64,000 nucleotides of DNA from Spirirestis rafaelensis WJT71-NPBG6 (GCA_019359015.1 JAHHID010000020.1:31346-95345); one strand, 5' to 3'; positions 26,406 through 35,355 are shown, counted from the first letter of the stretch. Translations and numbers: made by a program. The notes: generated by a model not told the origin, from the letters alone.

Positions 26406-27206
26406 ATGAATTCCCAGCAGTTAGATCCAGCAGTTTCTAGCGCGATCGCAGATTTTGAGAAATCCAATGTACCTGGTGTTTGGGCAACTTTAGATAAAAA
26501 CCAAGTACTTGCGGACATGCGATCGCGTCTTGCTGATCCGTTTCAAGTCAACCAAGGTGGACAACCATTTTGTGGACCCGCGTCCATTTTATTTGAACTT
26601 ATTCGCAAACAACCACTGCGTTATGTGCAAGTTTGCCAAAGTATATTTGAAACTGGCGGTTTTCAAGGACAGACTACACGCATTAAAGCATCGCAAACGC
26701 TTGTTAAAAGTCGAGGTAGACTGCGGTTAAGTCAAGCCGATTGGATGGTTTTAGCAACACTAAGAGAAGCAGAAAATTCTATTTTTAACATTGAAGTAGA
26801 AGCGCCAGATATCATCCGTAATTTGTCTGGGATGACAAAATCTTGGGAGATGAAAGGCTGGACACGAGAAGTATTAGGTTATCGGAAAGTAAAGTATATT
26901 CATACATATATATTTGGAGAATACGAGGCTTTAAATGAAGCATCGGCTGTTATCGATTCTGGGGGTGTGGCGTTTGGGTTGATTACTGCCTCAGGTTTGC
27001 TAGGTGGCAAAAAGCCTTTTTTACCTTACCCAAACCACTGGATTACGATATTAGGAAATATCTCGTTTAAAGGTGGTTCGTGGTTTGAAGAAGAAAACGG
27101 ACGTGTAAGCTTGGATATTTATTCTTGGGCGAAAAAATTTCACATCGACCTTGATGAAAGACCTTTTGAAGATTATTTCTGGGGAGTTGTTATGGGTTCG
27201 ATGTGA
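26406..27206 (+). CDS. papain-like cysteine protease-fold protein, uncharacterised
   Basis: A 266-residue soluble protein. Near residue 53 NQGGQPFCGPASILFELI has the form of a papain-like nucleophile region: oxyanion Gln followed by Cys at the start of a helix. A possible catalytic His follows in PYPNHWITILG (about residue 214), and an acidic or amide residue could come from LDIYSWAKKF. The middle has DWMVLATLREAENS, resembling a block seen in effector-like proteins of this type. No signal peptide or membrane segment. The function could be peptidase, amidase or toxin; no immunity gene is evident. The RBS AAAGGTGA is well placed. Confidence 0.5.
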   Translation: MNSQQLDPAVSSAIADFEKSNVPGVWATLDKNQVLADMRSRLADPFQVNQGGQPFCGPASILFELIRKQPLRYVQVCQSIFETGGFQGQTTRIKASQTLVKSRGRLRLSQADWMVLATLREAENSIFNIEVEAPDIIRNLSGMTKSWEMKGWTREVLGYRKVKYIHTYIFGEYEALNEASAVIDSGGVAFGLITASGLLGGKKPFLPYPNHWITILGNISFKGGSWFEEENGRVSLDIYSWAKKFHIDLDERPFEDYFWGVVMGSM

Positions 27207-27322
27207 TGATTTGGGCATGAGGAATAGGGCATCGGGCATGGGGAATGGGGACGCTTGGACTAGAAAAAGAATTATTACCGATGCCCCATGCCCATTGCCC
27301 ATTGCCCATTGCCCAATGCCCA
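27207..27322. repeat. minisatellite between the papain-like and GST genes
   Basis: Units of GGGCAT(C/T)GGGCATGGGGAATG are followed by CCATTGCCCATTGCCCA units in the opposite sense, forming a large imperfect inverted repeat between convergent genes. Confidence 0.8.
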
Positions 27323-27323
27323 A

Positions 27324-27926
27324 TTACGGCACTTTCATCCCCCGTTGTACTGCTGGACGCTGTTGGACTGTTTCTACCCAACGTTTGAGATTCGGGTGAT
27401 TATCTAGTGTTAAACCTTGACTTTCATAAATCGATACCCAAGGAAAGGTGGCTATGTCTGCAATCGAATAGTCACCGCAGATAAATTCTTTGTCTGCTAG
27501 TTGTTTATCTAATACAGTGTAAAGTCGTAGAGTTTCCTTTTCATAGCGTGCGATCGCATAAGGAATCTTTTCTGCCGCAAACCGTTTAAAATGGTTGAGT
27601 TGCCCAGACATTGGTCCTACACCTCCCATTTGCCACATCAGCCACTCAAGTACTTCAAAGCGACCTTTTTGATCAATAGGTAGGAATTTACCGGTTTTTT
27701 CTGCCAAATAAATTAGAATTGCACCCGATTCAAAAACTTTAATCTCAGTATCTTGGTCAACAATCGCGGGAATCTTGCTATTGGGATTGATTGCCATATA
27801 CTCCGGTGTAAACTGCTCGTTTTTGGTAATGTCGATTTTGTGGACGTTCTAGGGAAGTCCAACTTCCTCCAACATAACCGAAGCCTTGCGTCCGTTGGGT
27901 GTGGTGAAGGTGTAAAGGTCAATCAT
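27324..27926 (-). pseudogene. glutathione S-transferase gene interrupted by an amber codon
   Basis: The frame from the ATG at 27926 reads MIDLYTFTTPNGRKASVMLE, then at codon 26 TAG (27851-27849), and continues NVHKIDITKNEQFTPEYMA into the known rest of a GST of the YfcG/YghU type. Family members have Tyr at this place (LPYNVH), so one base change (TAC or TAT to TAG) explains it. The remaining 175 residues are well conserved and end without other damage (RPAVQRGMKVP). A restart at the Met at 27797 would lack the first part of the thioredoxin fold with the catalytic TPNGRK loop. Either a recent pseudogene, a sequencing error, or readthrough. Confidence 0.8.
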
Positions 27927-28590
27927 GAGGTTATAAGAGTGCCAGTTGCGTAAATTTTATTGCCATCTTCGAGGCTAGTGTAGCTCAAAATCAAGTTTCA
28001 AAAACTTTTTATACTTTCAATCAATACGCTCGATGTAAGGATGTAGAGGTATAAGAAGAAAATTGTGTCTTTTAAACAGGAATGAGCGCAAAAACTTTTT
28101 GCAACTCTTATTTTTTGGCGGTAGCAGAAGTGCAACCCGCTCCGCTTCTAGGTTTTTTTATGATTTTGCGCTCATTCTTATTAAATTTAAATTATCTATA
28201 CCAAAAAATTGTCTTATCTATACCAAAAAATAAAACTATTCGCTAGATGAAAAAAATATATGTAATCTTTAAAAATAACATTTAAGTGTTTTTTATTAGT
28301 AAAAATCACGATGAACATCTGTGCTTTTAGATAATAGCGTGCAAGAATCGACTGATAGACAAATTACGTAAAAGTACAGGATTTACACGGCTATTACATT
28401 ACCTGATAAATAAAATGTTAGCACAATTTTTGTGCAAATCTTTGCTTGCATAGCAAAGAGGGTTTCGTTGTTTGTATCAACTGCTAAATAGAAGGCAGAA
28501 AGCAAAATTTTGCTTATATATGCTTTCTATAAAGTTGGCATTTTACGTTCAACTTTTTTTCCTTGTATTTTGAGAAAATTGAGAAAATAT
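27927..28590. other. 660-base spacer with a stem-bounded element
   Basis: Apart from the 28081-28176 element (listed separately) the region is AT-rich. No gene was recognised; translation starts upstream of 28591 in the same frame look like chance. Confidence 0.5.
28081..28176. ncRNA. 96-base stem-bounded element, possible structured RNA or MITE
   Basis: AATGAGCGCAAAA at the left and its perfect complement TTTTGCGCTCATT at the right form a 13-base closing stem. Inside, AGAAG (28126) pairs with CTTCT (28145), and GCAAAAA-C-TTTTTGC at 28088-28102 offers a competing hairpin with the left arm. Two alternative folds would suit a regulatory RNA; a small palindromic mobile element is the other reading. 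Strand unknown. Confidence 0.4.
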
Positions 28591-28866
28591 ATGCGCGATC
28601 GCCTGAGTATTAAACAAGGCAATTTTCAACTTTCAAACACTGCCAAAATTATGTTTTTCGCTGCCTTTGTGGCTGTACTACCGACTTCTGGCTTTTGTAC
28701 AGCTTCTCTAATACTCTCACTTTCCTACGTAGGTTCCACATCTACAGCCGACATCAGCCACCCAACATCGATTCCTTGGCTGACTGATAAATCTCAATGT
28801 CAGCATACCCATAGAATTTGGCGTGATGGCAAATGTTGGGATTATGAACACAATCCGATGTTTTGA
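28591..28866 (+). CDS. small exported or membrane-anchored hypothetical protein
   Basis: A 91-residue protein starting MRDRLSIKQGNFQLSNTAKI, with one hydrophobic segment (about residues 20-45) and a short C-terminal part with two Cys (SQCQHTHRIWRDGKCWDYEHN). The C-terminus with HTHRIWRDGKCWDYEH looks like a small conserved extracytoplasmic module. The family is not recognised. An ATG at 28510 in frame is possible but adds 27 non-conserved-looking residues. Confidence 0.5.
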   Translation: MRDRLSIKQGNFQLSNTAKIMFFAAFVAVLPTSGFCTASLILSLSYVGSTSTADISHPTSIPWLTDKSQCQHTHRIWRDGKCWDYEHNPMF

Positions 28867-28942
28867 TTTTGCTTGTGGAGAGAGGAATAGATTTTGGATA
28901 AAAATAAGATGCACCCAAGTAATCAATTGATGCGATTGTTAC

Positions 28943-30430
28943 TTAGACAGTTTGACGCCAATGCATTGGTACTTCAACATTATCAGGTAGACGAGTTGTG
29001 CGATCGCCTAATGCTCTTCTAATCTGCTGTGGGTCTAAATTTTTCGCACCTGTCAAAATTGCCCCTTCTAATTTGACATCGCAAAGATTTGCCCCATAAA
29101 GGTTGGCTCCCATCAAGTTTGCCTCACAAAGGTTAGCTTCATGAAGGATTGCTCTTTGCAAATTGGCTCCCATCAAATTTGCTCTATATAAATTAGCTTC
29201 GGTCAAGCTTGCACCAGACAGGTTAGCAAACAATATCTCTGCTTGTTGCAGTTTGGCTGCATTCAAATTTGCGTTACTAAGATTGGCTCCATTCAAGTTT
29301 GCTTGCTGCAAGTTGGCTCCAATCAAACCTGTACCCTGCAAGTTAGCTTTACCGAACTTGCATGATTGCAAGTTGGCTAAAAACAGCTTTGCACCAGAGA
29401 GGTTGGCAACTTTTAAAGTTGCTTGTTGCAAGTTGGCTTTATAAAGGTTGGCATCGGAGAGATCTGCCGCACGCAAACTTGCACCAGAGAGGTTGGCTGC
29501 ACGCAAGTTTGCTCCACAAAGCTTAACTTTATTGAGATTGGCTCCGGAAAGGTTGGCAGCACCCAAGCTGCATGATTGCAAGTTGGCTTCATACAAAATT
29601 GAACCACACAGTTGAGCTTTATCGAGGTCTGCACCACACAGATCAGCATTACGCAAGTCTGCACCACAAAGGTCAGATCCACTTAAATCTGCCCCAGCAA
29701 AATCTACTCCACGCAGGTCTGCACGTCTGATGTAAGTATTGCGTAAATCAATTTTTTGATTTACCGGGTCTTTCTGTGAATCGCGTCTACCGATGACTGT
29801 CAAAGCCACTTGAATATCTGTACGGACTTTGGGTGATTCCTCCAGCCAGTTGAAGTCGTCGGGATGTTCCGGACGGGTGACGCGGGTGTGTCTGCCAAAA
29901 CGAGGTTCAGAATCTTCCTCGATTTGTTGTCGTTGTTCTACCTGGATGGGAGCATTCTCGCGCACAAAAGCTGAGAGAATTTCCATGATTGTCCAGTGTT
30001 CTTTAGGAAAATCTTGAGCGACTCGTTCTAAAGCGTAAATTGCACCTGTCCGCGTTGACACTTTGTCATGTCCAAGCTGTTCAATCGCTGCCATAAAGCG
30101 TTCAGCAATCAACCTGTCTTGATTGAGTTTGGTATTTTGAATGCTGAGTTCGATGTTTCTCTCATCTGCGATCGCACTTTTTTCTAAAGCTTCTGCACGC
30201 TTTCCTGCATAATAAGCATTAATCATTCCTGCTAGCCCTAAAAAAACTATTGCAGAAGTTGTCAATGCTTGATTTCTGTTCTCTATTTGTTGCTGATTAG
30301 ACGCTTTCTCATTATGAGAAAATGCCAATAAAATTAGAGTCCACGAGAAAGTAAATATAACCGATATGGCTATCAAGCGATTCAACAGCGTGTCTGTCTT
30401 CTTAGCAGACATAGCAGAAGTATTCCTCAC
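28943..30430 (-). CDS. membrane-anchored pentapeptide-repeat protein
   Basis: A 495-residue protein. Two membrane helices near the N-terminus (about residues 19-38 and 55-76) are followed by a helical module (ERFMAAIEQLGHDKVSTRTG, ALERVAQDFPKEHWTIMEIL) and then about 48 tandem pentapeptides of the form A(D/N)LxG/A (residues 225-475), which fold as a right-handed quadrilateral beta helix. The helical module before the repeats is shared with the neighbouring shorter protein. Proteins of this design are numerous in cyanobacteria; their function is unknown, and some may regulate membrane complexes. Confidence 0.88.
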   Translation of the reverse strand: MRNTSAMSAKKTDTLLNRLIAISVIFTFSWTLILLAFSHNEKASNQQQIENRNQALTTSAIVFLGLAGMINAYYAGKRAEALEKSAIADERNIELSIQNTKLNQDRLIAERFMAAIEQLGHDKVSTRTGAIYALERVAQDFPKEHWTIMEILSAFVRENAPIQVEQRQQIEEDSEPRFGRHTRVTRPEHPDDFNWLEESPKVRTDIQVALTVIGRRDSQKDPVNQKIDLRNTYIRRADLRGVDFAGADLSGSDLCGADLRNADLCGADLDKAQLCGSILYEANLQSCSLGAANLSGANLNKVKLCGANLRAANLSGASLRAADLSDANLYKANLQQATLKVANLSGAKLFLANLQSCKFGKANLQGTGLIGANLQQANLNGANLSNANLNAAKLQQAEILFANLSGASLTEANLYRANLMGANLQRAILHEANLCEANLMGANLYGANLCDVKLEGAILTGAKNLDPQQIRRALGDRTTRLPDNVEVPMHWRQTV

Positions 30431-30589
30431 ATTTTAGAATTTTTTGGCAAAAAGAGTATAGCATTTATCTCAAAATTGCAATATGCGCCCCAAGCCTCAA
30501 TTAATCTTATCTTTGCGATTGACTAATTGCATTGAATGCAATATGTGCTTCAATACTATGAGCGTAGATGCTTTACCGACGTAAATAAC

Positions 30590-31234
30590 TCACAAAATAT
30601 CACCCGATTTCATGTGCTTAAAATCTAGATATTTGGCTTGTTGGATGTCTGTTTCATACAGGTTAGCATCCCGTAAGTTTGCCTGATCTAGTTTCGCACC
30701 ACTGAGATTTGTGTAATGCAAATTCGCTAAAAACAAATTTGCCCTATGCAAATTCGCTTGATGCAAATTTGCCCCACAGAGGTTGGCTGCATTGAGAATT
30801 GACCCTGTTAAGTTAGCGCCACTGAGGTTTGCTTCAGCCAGGTTAGATGCACTTAAGATTGTACCACTTAAGTTAGCACCTTTGAGATTTGCCCCTGCCA
30901 GGTTAACCTGATATAAATTCGCTCCTGCTAAGTTAGCACCATCAAGGTTTACTCCCTGCATATCCGTATTACTCAAATCAAGTAGCTGATTTTTAGCATC
31001 TTTTTCTACATTTATCCTTGCAATCACTGTTAGCGCTGCTTGAATATCTGTACGAATTTTCGTTTTTAAGTTGCCTTTTGATTTCTCTTGTGGCAGGTAA
31101 GGAGAATTGTTTCGTACAAAAATCGTGAGCATTTCTATGATTTCCCAATGTTTTTGTGGATCATTCTGGGCGATTTGCTCTAAGTTATAAATTATATCCA
31201 GACTGGTTTCTATGTTTTTAACTCCTAGTTGCAT
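30590..31234 (-). CDS. soluble pentapeptide-repeat protein
   Basis: A 214-residue paralogue of the adjacent membrane-anchored protein without the two membrane helices. It keeps the helical module (IIYNLEQIAQNDPQKHWEII, then TDIQAALTVIARI) and about 20 pentapeptide repeats (ANLAGANLYQVNLAGANLKG and so on). Tandem placement on the same strand and the shared module point to duplication with loss of the N-terminus. ATG at 31234 begins MQLGVKNIETSLD directly in the module, matching the truncation. Confidence 0.85.
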   Translation of the reverse strand: MQLGVKNIETSLDIIYNLEQIAQNDPQKHWEIIEMLTIFVRNNSPYLPQEKSKGNLKTKIRTDIQAALTVIARINVEKDAKNQLLDLSNTDMQGVNLDGANLAGANLYQVNLAGANLKGANLSGTILSASNLAEANLSGANLTGSILNAANLCGANLHQANLHRANLFLANLHYTNLSGAKLDQANLRDANLYETDIQQAKYLDFKHMKSGDIL

Positions 31235-31303
31235 TAATTACTATTCCTCACCCTTAATTGGAGCAATTTATGTTGATTTTGTGCGATTCTTTTTTGGTTG
31301 ACA

Positions 31304-31334
31304 AGCCTCTAAAGGAGTAATTCCTTTAGAGGCT
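31304..31334. terminator. 13-base perfect hairpin upstream of selD
   Basis: AGCCTCTAAAGGA and TCCTTTAGAGGCT with a GTAAT loop, followed on the plus strand by GTTCTTTATA. It lies 240 bases ahead of the selD fusion and could be a terminator or an attenuator-like leader. Confidence 0.5.
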
Positions 31335-31576
31335 GTTCTTTATAAAATCTTAACTTTGTGCTGTTTAATACGTATTATTATTTACTTTCAATACAGCCAA
31401 TATTTTTACAGCAGTTTTGAGTAATTTATTTATATACTATTTTTTCAGCAAAAGTTAACATATTTTTAATTTATACGAATAATAATTAAAGTCTACAAAA
31501 GAGAAGCTAATGGCTAGGAAAAGAGATTTTTATAAAATTTATCTGTAATTTTTAATTCCCTAAAGGGGTTTACCAG

Positions 31577-33904
31577 ATGCAGCAAGATACACACCCAATT
31601 GTCAAAGACTTAGTGCTGATTGGTGGTGGTCATAGCCATGCGATCGCACTCAGAATGTTTGCTATGAAACCATTGCCCGGAGTACGGTTAACGTTGATTA
31701 CCGAAGCTTCAGATACACCTTACTCTGGAATGCTACCCGGACACATTGCCGGATTTTACACTCATGATGAGTGTCACATCGATTTGCGGCGTTTAGCTCA
31801 ATTTGCTCAAGCACAATTATACATCGACAAAGTGGTTGGTCTTGACTTAAAAAATAATAAAGTTTTTTGTGCTAATCGCCCACCTGTAGCTTTCGATGTG
31901 CTGTCAATTGATATTGGTAGCACTCCCGCTACGCTATCTGTATCAGGTGCAGAATATGCAATTCCCGCTAAACCTGTAGCGCAACTGCTGAAACATTGGT
32001 ATCAGTTACTTGAGGATGTCGCTGAAAAACCAAAAGAATTAATCAGGATTGGGGTAGTAGGTGGTGGCGCTGGTGGTGTAGAATTGGCGCTATCAATGCA
32101 AGCTAATTTACTAAAAATTGGGGATTGGGAAAAGAATTTTTCTCATCTGGAAATTCATTTATTCCAGCGTGACGCGGAACTGATGCCTCATTATCATCCA
32201 TCAATGCGGCGTCTAGTTACGCAACTTTTGACTAAGCGCGGGATACAACTGCATTTGAGGGAAAGTGTGTGTAAAGTTGCACCTAATAACTTTACTTCTA
32301 CATCTTATGAGCCAGCAGAAAAAGGTGAATTAAATATTATATGCGAATCTGGGTTGAAAGTGAAATGCGATCGCTTGTTCTGGGTAACTCAAGCATCAGC
32401 AACGCAGTGGTTAAAAACAACACAATTGGCAACTGATGACCAAGGCTTTATTTTAGTTGATGACACATTGCGATCGCTAACACATCCACACGTATTTGCT
32501 GCTGGTGACATTGCCACAATGGTAAATCATCCGCGTCCGAAAGCTGGTGTATTTGCTGTTCGGCAAGGTAAACCTTTATTTGAGAACTTGCAGCGAATTT
32601 TATTAGGAAAATCGCCCAAACCTTACAAACCACAGAAACAATATTTAAGTTTAATTGGTACTGGGGATAAACGTGCGATCGCTACACGAGGTTTTTTGAC
32701 TTTGCCACCGCATAAATTATTGTGGCATCTCAAAGATTCAATTGATCGCCAATTTATGCAACGCTTTAGCGAGGGACTAGCGACTAGGGACTGGGGACTA
32801 GGAATTAAGAGGAATTTGCAGAACTTCTTTTCTCCCCCTCCCCCACTCCTCCCCTCCCCCACTCCCCCCTGCGCTGGCTGTGGATCTAAAGTTGGTAGTA
32901 CAGTTTTAAAAGAAGTTCTACATCGCATCAAGCAAGAACAACTCATTGGCAAAGATAGAAAAGATATCATTATCGGATTGGATACACCAGACGACGCAGC
33001 GGTGATAAAGATAGAAAATAATCAGTTGATGGTGCAGACGATTGATTATTTTCCGACTTTGATTAACGATCCGTATATATTTGGACAAATTAGCGCTAAT
33101 CATTGCTTAAGTGATATTTTGGCAATGGGGGCAATTCCTCAAAGTGCGTTAGCGATCGCTACGATTCCTCATGCTGCACCATCTAAAATCGCCGAAACTC
33201 TTTATCAATTATTATCTGGTGCAGTGAAGGTGTTAAATCAAGCGCAAGCACCCCTCATCGGTGGACATACAACCCAAGGTGCAGAATTAGCATTTGGCTT
33301 AACTTGCAACGGATTAGTTTATCCCGATAAACTCTTACGCAAAAGCGGAATGCAACCAGGGGAAGTGCTGATTTTGACAAAAGCGCTGGGAACCGGGACA
33401 TTATTTGCAGCTCAAATGCGTCACCAAGTTAAAAATCGTTGGATTGATGCTGCTGTCGAGTCGATGCTGTTGTCACAAGCTGCTGCTGCATGTTTATTGT
33501 CACACCAAGCGACTGCTTGCACTGATGTTACAGGCTTTGGCTTGTTGGGACACTTGCTGGAAATGGTGCAAGCTTCTGGTGTTGCAGTTGAGTTACAACT
33601 TGAAGCTATACCGATTTTAGAAGGTGCAAGCGAGACACTACAACAAGGTATTTTTAGCTCACTGCATCCAGAAAATTTGCAAGCATCAGGTTACATTTGC
33701 AATTTGGCACAGACTGAGAGCCATTCTAATTATCCCATATTATTTGACCCGCAAACTGCCGGCGGTCTTTTAGCTTCGATTCCAGAAGCGCAAGCTGAAG
33801 AATGTTTAATTGCACTTAAAGATTTGGGATATAAACATAGCTGCATAATTGGTCGCGTTAACTATGAAGTTGAAGGTAAAAAGCCAATTACCTTGATAGA
33901 GTGA
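31577..33904 (+). CDS. selD: fused pyridine nucleotide-disulfide oxidoreductase and selenide, water dikinase
   Basis: A 775-residue two-domain protein. Residues 1 to about 390 are an FAD/NAD(P)-dependent oxidoreductase of NADH dehydrogenase type (LVLIGGGHSHAIALRMF, VGVVGGGAGGVELALSMQ, and FAAGDIATM). Residues 432-775 are SelD, which makes selenophosphate from selenide and ATP. The SelD loop reads CAGCGSKVGSTVL: the essential cysteine and lysine are kept, but the second cysteine of the usual GCGCK is Ser. DVTGFGLLGHLLEM and DPQTAGGLLASI are further SelD motifs. The linker (about 398-431) is minisatellite-encoded. In organisms without selenoproteins, the product serves 2-selenouridine in tRNA. 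Confidence 0.93.
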   Translation: MQQDTHPIVKDLVLIGGGHSHAIALRMFAMKPLPGVRLTLITEASDTPYSGMLPGHIAGFYTHDECHIDLRRLAQFAQAQLYIDKVVGLDLKNNKVFCANRPPVAFDVLSIDIGSTPATLSVSGAEYAIPAKPVAQLLKHWYQLLEDVAEKPKELIRIGVVGGGAGGVELALSMQANLLKIGDWEKNFSHLEIHLFQRDAELMPHYHPSMRRLVTQLLTKRGIQLHLRESVCKVAPNNFTSTSYEPAEKGELNIICESGLKVKCDRLFWVTQASATQWLKTTQLATDDQGFILVDDTLRSLTHPHVFAAGDIATMVNHPRPKAGVFAVRQGKPLFENLQRILLGKSPKPYKPQKQYLSLIGTGDKRAIATRGFLTLPPHKLLWHLKDSIDRQFMQRFSEGLATRDWGLGIKRNLQNFFSPPPPLLPSPTPPCAGCGSKVGSTVLKEVLHRIKQEQLIGKDRKDIIIGLDTPDDAAVIKIENNQLMVQTIDYFPTLINDPYIFGQISANHCLSDILAMGAIPQSALAIATIPHAAPSKIAETLYQLLSGAVKVLNQAQAPLIGGHTTQGAELAFGLTCNGLVYPDKLLRKSGMQPGEVLILTKALGTGTLFAAQMRHQVKNRWIDAAVESMLLSQAAAACLLSHQATACTDVTGFGLLGHLLEMVQASGVAVELQLEAIPILEGASETLQQGIFSSLHPENLQASGYICNLAQTESHSNYPILFDPQTAGGLLASIPEAQAEECLIALKDLGYKHSCIIGRVNYEVEGKKPITLIE
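32768..32872. repeat. in-frame minisatellite between the SelD fusion domains
   Basis: GGGACTAGCGACTAGGGACT units and CT-rich CCCCACTCC units, reading RDWGLG... and PPPPLLPSPTPP. It lies exactly in the linker of the two domains. Confidence 0.85.
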
Positions 33905-34117
33905 TATTACGATAGTTTGAAAACCTTCGTAGAGACATTCCGACGGAACGTCTTTACGAAAAATTATGGATTTAAGACCTTATTTAATTTAGCAATTCCC
34001 AATTTTCTTTTCACGTTGCTAATCATTGGTTGCGTTTTTTACTAGGTTTGTGTAGTTCGTTGATACTACTTCAATATTGGGAACAATAAGAAAGCCATTG
34101 ATTTTTATCGAGTATTT
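33905..34117. other. spacer with a palindrome of the GTAGAGACG family
   Basis: CGTAGAGACATTCCG and CGGAACGTCTTTACG at 33929-33958 form a diverged member of the family seen at 1953 and 15667. Nothing else stands out. Confidence 0.5.
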
Positions 34118-34693
34118 ATGCCTACAAAATTCACTGCTGAGACTTTGATAGCACTTTCTGTGCAAGAGCGGAAAGCGCTCATTTATCAGCAAGCATCAAC
34201 AATAAATGTTAATAACATAGCTGATGAAGATTTGCATAAAGCATATAAATTAACAAAAGTTCTTTACCCAATAATATCTTCTTATTTTCAACATCAAATT
34301 GAACAAGATAAAAATAACTCAGTTTTAGAATTGGAGATTCAGTCACAGCTAATTCGCAGGATAACTGAAAAATTTGCTACAGAGTTTATTGTATGGTTAA
34401 CAAAAGAATTTGAGCAAAAAAAAGCAACTTTAGAGAATTGTCCCAACCCTCGTAATCTATTTGAACTATGTGGAGCCAAATTATTGGTCACTAGTAATTC
34501 TGTCACAAGAAGTCTTAGTACAAGAATGGGCAATCTTTGGGAACAAATATCTAATATTAGTCCTTATGTTATTATTCCAGAAATTGAATTTGGAATTAAA
34601 ATTACTGGAATTGACATTATAATCTTCAATAATGATATATCATACTTTGCTCAATTAAAAACTTTAAAAGGGACATTAATCCCATTTTTTTGA
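34118..34693 (+). pseudogene. truncated type II restriction endonuclease (ApaLI-like)
   Basis: A 191-residue frame. The C-terminal part (ISPYVIIPEIEFGIKITGID, IIIFNNDISYFAQLKTLKGTL) has a PD-(D/E)XK-type core: an Asp in GID and QLK with the catalytic Lys, as in ApaLI-like restriction enzymes. Those proteins continue for about another 100 residues after QLKTxKxTL. Here the frame ends after three codons because the sequence switches at about 34676 into the 3' end of a YhaV-like gene read backwards. The last residues (IPFF) are antisense YhaV. No methyltransferase gene is nearby. Confidence 0.55.
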
Positions 34694-34934
34694 GACGACC
34701 ATACTTTTGTAAAGGTTTTTGTAAAATAAAGTTGGAAGCAAAAGGGTCTTGAGGAATTTTTTCTTTAATACCAATATTCAGTGCTTTTAATAATTTGACA
34801 TCTGAATGTTTAATAAATTCTTCTTTAGATAAATCATTTTTTAAAATTTTCACTCTATTACGCAATTCTACCCATTGTTTATTAAACAATGGATAGAAAA
34901 AAATTTGCCATTCATTACAAGTGAATAAAGCCAT
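34626..34934 (-). pseudogene. YhaV-type ribonuclease toxin, C-terminally truncated
   Basis: The first 84 residues match YhaV toxins: WQIFFYPLFNKQWVELRNRV, ILKNDLSKEEF, then ALNIGIKEKIPQDPFASNFIL, and KYGRLKKMGL. In the family this is followed by a conserved RYRLFFR segment with the catalytic residues. Here it changes at KKMGL to unrelated sequence (MSLLKFLIEQS), which is the antisense of the restriction enzyme frame. The toxin is thus expected to be inactive. ATG overlaps the antitoxin stop as TAATG. Confidence 0.65.
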
Positions 34935-35254
34935 TAATCGAGAATTACGTCGGTTAGTAAATCATCCATCTCATCGCTCATTTCCTTGGTGTAAGGAACA
35001 AGAACAGAAGGATTTTTAATAGCATCCTTCATCAGAAAGTCCAGAAAAAGGCTCATCATAATACTTTCAGTTTCATCAGTCTCATCACCATTATCAGTTT
35101 CTAACCGAACTAAAAACGTGTTTTCAGACAATACTTCAATGTACCCCGAAGCATTGGCTAAATGTGGGTAGTCCTGAGAAAATACGCGAGGTAAGCGAAA
35201 CCCATCTTGATTTCCTACCTTTGCATGAGTGATACGATAACTTTTTCCATCCAT
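34934..35254 (-). CDS. PrlF-like antitoxin
   Basis: A 106-residue protein (MDGKSYRITHAKVGNQDGFR, then LPRVFSQDYPHLANASGYIE) with the AbrB-like swapped-hairpin N-terminus expected of PrlF/SohA antitoxins and an acidic C-terminal half (DETDETESIMMS...DEMDDLLTDVILD) that would wrap the toxin. It lies directly upstream of the truncated YhaV gene with TAATG overlap, the usual antitoxin-toxin order. With the toxin cut, it is probably an orphan antitoxin. Confidence 0.65.
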   Translation of the reverse strand: MDGKSYRITHAKVGNQDGFRLPRVFSQDYPHLANASGYIEVLSENTFLVRLETDNGDETDETESIMMSLFLDFLMKDAIKNPSVLVPYTKEMSDEMDDLLTDVILD

Positions 35255-35355
35255 TGAGGTAAATTATTAGTGTTATAACAAATGTTATAACATAAAGTAG
35301 AAAAATAAAGACAGGTAAAATACCTGTCCTAAGAAGTGATGAATTAGTGGATAAA

